64,000 nt of DNA, from positions 10,923,797 to 10,987,796 of the forward strand of contig NC_092287.1 of NCBI RefSeq assembly GCF_036320965.1, given 5' to 3'. Under the pieces are notes generated by a model. That model was given only the letters and a program-made list of their open reading frames with translations. It was not told the origin of the DNA and ran no database searches. Of the stretch, positions 60,925 to 64,000 are shown piece by piece. Origin of the DNA: Panulirus ornatus. Its lineage: Eukaryota > Arthropoda > Malacostraca > Decapoda > Palinuridae. The position numbers and the translations under genes were made by a program. How positions within the stretch are numbered: the stretch's first letter is position 1; every line of letters begins with the position of its first letter.

Positions 60925-62876
60925 GAACCATGGAAGCTAAAGGGAATCATAGGGTGGGGAAGGGGGCGAAAGTTCTGGGAGCGTTGAAAAATGTGTGGAA
61001 GTCGAGAACGTTATCTTGGAAAGCAAAAATCGTATGTTTGAAGGAATAATGGTTCCAACAATGTTATATGGTTGCGAGGCGTGGGCTATAGATAGAGTTG
61101 TACGGAGGAGGGTAGATATGCTGGAAATGAGATGTTTGTGGACAATATGTAGTGTGAGAACGTCGAGAACGTTATCTTGGAAAGCAAAAATGGGTATGTT
61201 TGAAGGGATAGCGGTTCCAACAACGTTGAAGGCGAAGGTGAAGATTTGTAGGGGTTTTCAGAAAAGAAGAGAGAATGTTGGGGTGAAGAGAGTGGTGAGA
61301 GTAAGTGAGCTTGGGAGGGAGACTTGTGTGAGGAAGTACCAGGAGAGACTGAGTAGAGAATGGAAAATTGGTGAGAACAAAGGTTGTGAGGGGAGTGGAG
61401 GAGGAATGGGATGTATTTAGGAAAGCAGTGATGACACGCAAAAGATGCTTGTGACATCAGAAGCGTGGTAGGTGGTCAGATTAGAAAGGGTAGTGAGTGG
61501 TGGGATGAAGAAGTAAAATTATTAGTGAAAGAGAAGAGAGAGGCATTTGGACGATTTTTGCAGGAAAATAATGCAAATGACTGGGAGATGTATAAAAGAA
61601 AGAGGCAGGAGGTCAAGAGAAAGGTGCAAGAGGTGAAAATAGGGCAAATGAGAGTTGGGGTGAGAGAGTATCATTAAATTTTAAGGAGAATAAAAAGATG
61701 TTTTGGAAGGAGGTAAATAAAGTGTGCAAGACAGTGAACAAATAGGAACATCAGTGAAGGGGGCTAATGGGGATGTTATAACAATTAGTGGTGATGTGAG
61801 AAGGAGATGGAGTGATTATTTTGAAGGTTTGTTGAATGTGTTTGATGATAGAGTGGCAGATATAGGGTGTTTTGGTCGAATGATTTAGTATACAGAGAAG
61901 AGGTAGTAAAAGCTTTGCGGAAGAAGAAAGCCGGAAAGGAAGTGGGGTTTGGATGGTATTGCAGTGGAATTTATTAAAAAAGGGGGTGACTGTGTTGTTC
62001 ACTGGTTAGTAAGGTTATTTAATGTATGTATGACTCATGGTGAGGTGCCTGAGGAGTGGCGGAATGCGTGCATAGTGCCATTGTACAAAGGCAAAGGGGA
62101 TAAAAGTGAGTGCTCAAATTACAGAGGTATAAGTTTGTTGAGTATTCCTGGTATATCATATGGGAGGGTATTGATTGAGAGGGTGAAGGCATGTACAAAG
62201 CATCAGATTGGGACAGAACAGTGTGGTTTCAGAAGTGGTAGAGGATGTGTGGATCAGGCGTTTGCTTTGAGGAATGTATGTGAGAAATACTTAGAAAAGC
62301 AAATGGATTTGTATGTAGCATTTATGGATTTGGAGAAGGCACATGATAGAGTTGATAGAGATGGTCTGTGGAAGGTATTTAGAATATATAGTGTGGGAGG
62401 CAAGTTGTTAGAAGCAGTGAAAAGTTTTTATTGAGTATGTAAGGCTTGTTTACGTGTAGGAAGAGAGAAAAGTGATTGGTTCTCAGTGAATGTAGGTTTG
62501 CGGCAGGGGTGCGTGATGTCTCCATGCTTGTTTAATTTGTTTATGGATACGGTTGTTAGGGAGGTAAATGCAAGAGTTCTGGAAAGAGGGGCAAGTATGC
62601 AGTCTGTTGTGGATGAGAGAGCTTGGGAAGTGAGTCAGTTGTTGTTCGCTGATGATACAGCGCTGGTCGCTGATTCGGGTGAGAAACTGCAGAAGCTGGT
62701 GACTGAGTTTGGTAAAGTGTGTGAAAGAAGAAAGCTGAGACTAAATGTGAATAAGAGCAAGGTTATTAGATACAGTAGAGTTGGGGGACAAGTCAATTGG
62801 GAGGTAAGTTTGAATGGCGAAAAACTGAAGGAAGTGAAGTGTTTTAGATATCTGAGAGTGGATTTGGCAGCGGATA
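60925..62876 (+). repeat. Tandem duplication, unit 2
   Basis: 1952 bp, with the same chimeric order as unit 1, including the RT-to-EN join (about 61157-61227). Identity ends at GAAGC followed by GGAAGG (unit 3 start) in place of TAAAGG. Past this point the locus continues as ordinary RTE sequence to its 3' end. Confidence 0.88.
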
Positions 62877-63416
62877 GAACCATGGAAGCGGAAGGGAATC
62901 ATAGGGTGGGGGAGGGAGCGAAAGTTCTGGGAGCGTTGAAAAATGTGTGGAAGTCGAGAGCCTTATCTTGGAAAGCAAAAATCGGTATGTTTGAAGGAAT
63001 AGTGGATCCAACAATGTTATATTGTACGGAGGTGGGTGGATATGCTGGAAATGAGATGTTTGAGGACAATATGTAGTGTGAGGTGGTTTGATCGAGTAAG
63101 TAATGAAAGGGTACGAGAGATGTGTGGTGATAATATGAGAGTGGTTGAGAGAGCAGAAGAATGTGTTTTGAAATGGTTTGGTCACATGGAGAGAATGGAG
63201 GAGGAAAGATTGACAAAGACGATATATGTGTCAGAGGTAGAGGGAACGAGAAGTGGGAGACCAAACAGGAAGTGGAAAGATGGGGTGAAAATGATTTTGA
63301 GTGATCAGAGCCTGAACATGCAGGAGGGTGAAAGGCGTGCAAGGAATAGAGTGAATTGGAACGATGTGGTATACCGGTGTCGACGTGCTGTCAATGGATT
63401 GAACCAGGGCATGTGA
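61465..63416 (+). pseudogene. RTE reverse transcriptase, unit 2 and terminal part, broken
   Basis: It repeats the unit 1 frames (61949-62434 and 62486 onward) with the same inherited defects, then continues past the duplication into the true C-terminus. A deletion near 63023 removes the GCEAWAIDRVVRR block and shifts the frame. Frame 63036-63416 completes the protein with MRCLRTICSVRWFDRVSNER, FGHMERMEEERLTKTIY, GRPNRKWKDGVKMIL and the native-length end VNGLNQGM. Confidence 0.82.
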
Positions 63417-63806
63417 AGCATTAGGAGTAAACCATGGAAATTTTGCGGTGCCTGGATGTGGAAAGGGAGCTGTGGTTTTGGTGCATTATACATGACAGCT
63501 AGAGACTAAGTGTGAACGAATGTGGCTTTTGTTGTCTTTTCCTAGAGCTACCTGGCGCACATGCGGGGGGAGAGGGTTGTCATTTCATGTGTGGCGGGCT
63601 GGCGACGGAAATGAATAAGAGCAGACAATATGAATTTTGTACATGTGTATATATATATATATATATATATAGGTACGTATATGTGCGTGTGTGGACGTGT
63701 ATGTATATACAAGTGTATTTGGGTGGGTTGGGCCATTCTGTCGTCTGTTTCTTTGCTCTACCTCGCTAACGCGGGAGACAGCGACAAAGTATAATAAATA
63801 TGAAAG
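63417..63806 (+). mobile_element. RTE 3' UTR and terminal block
   Basis: GGAGTAAACCATGGAAATTT begins the UTR; a (TA)n island lies at 63645-63671; the terminal block TCTACCTCGCTAACGCGGGA (63755-63775) precedes ACAAAGTATAATAAATATGA and (TA)n. AGCGA and TCGCT around CGCGGGAGAC can form a 5-bp stem, a likely RT recognition structure by analogy with other non-LTR elements. Confidence 0.8.
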
Positions 63807-63925
<119 letters not shown>

Positions 63926-64000
63926 ATACTTTGTCGCTGTCTCCCGCGTTTGCGAGGTAGCGCAAGGAAACAGACGAAAGAAATGGCCCAACCCCCCCCC
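63926..64000 (-). mobile_element. RTE 3' end, cut by the window edge
   Basis: TACTTTGTCGCTGTCTCCCG, then CGTTTGCGAGGTAGCGCAAG and ATGGCCCAACCCC: the minus-strand terminal block of another copy, with the same GTTTGCG variant and poly-T junction as copy A near 462-530. Confidence 0.85.

Overview
The window looks like repeat-rich DNA from an animal genome, most likely a decapod crustacean. The evidence is several copies of one RTE/BovB-type non-LTR retrotransposon with (TA)n tails, tRNA-derived SINE remnants with a B-box-like TTCGAATC, very abundant (TA)n, (CT)n and (CA)n tracts, and many minisatellites. The assignment rests on remembered resemblance to decapod repeat families, not on a search. 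I recognise no host protein-coding gene, rRNA or intact tRNA gene. Most open frames are retroelement pieces or reading-frame accidents in tandem repeats.

Left block (1-13,350): a nest of RTE copies. Copy A (about 462-3765, minus) is the best preserved, with an endonuclease frame carrying all expected catalytic residues and a 582-residue reverse transcriptase frame, split by a 13-bp deletion. Copy B (about 4230-7797, minus) is interrupted by an element carrying a hammerhead-ribozyme-like motif. Copy C (7800-9005, plus) meets B head-to-head in a perfect palindrome and has lost most of its interior. An older divergent RTE fragment, two 3'-end copies (G, H) and a short RTE-derived non-autonomous element follow.

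Centre (13,570-36,125): a 44-bp minisatellite, about 1.6 kb of unrecognised sequence, then a 15.8-kb satellite of 30/31-bp units (about 16,165-31,946). This abuts, without spacer, a 4.2-kb satellite of 32/33-bp units (31,947-36,124). The first satellite is made of a few recurring haplotypes with linked variants, and rare edge variants reappear deep inside it.

Right block (36,125-64,000): RTE copy D (37,312-40,300, plus), two further copies of the short RTE-derived element (40,375-40,612 and 47,205-47,448), a tRNA-derived SINE, a decayed CR1/Jockey-like LINE fragment (41,108-41,760, minus), then about 14 kb of mostly unrecognised sequence with many small decayed minisatellites, including a 21/42-bp repeat that keeps a 311-codon frame open. 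From 56,041 there is a 309-bp inverted repeat carrying two opposed hammerhead-like motifs. RTE copy E (56,431 onward, plus) follows; its reverse transcriptase end runs into a nearly perfect 1.95-kb tandem duplication of a chimeric RT/endonuclease segment. The window closes with two RTE 3' ends facing each other across a (TA)n tract.

How it fits together: the RTE protein would nick DNA and reverse-transcribe RNA from the 3' end. The short element shares both RTE termini, so it is probably mobilised by the same protein. No copy here has an uninterrupted endonuclease-RT frame, so this locus holds remnants rather than an active source.
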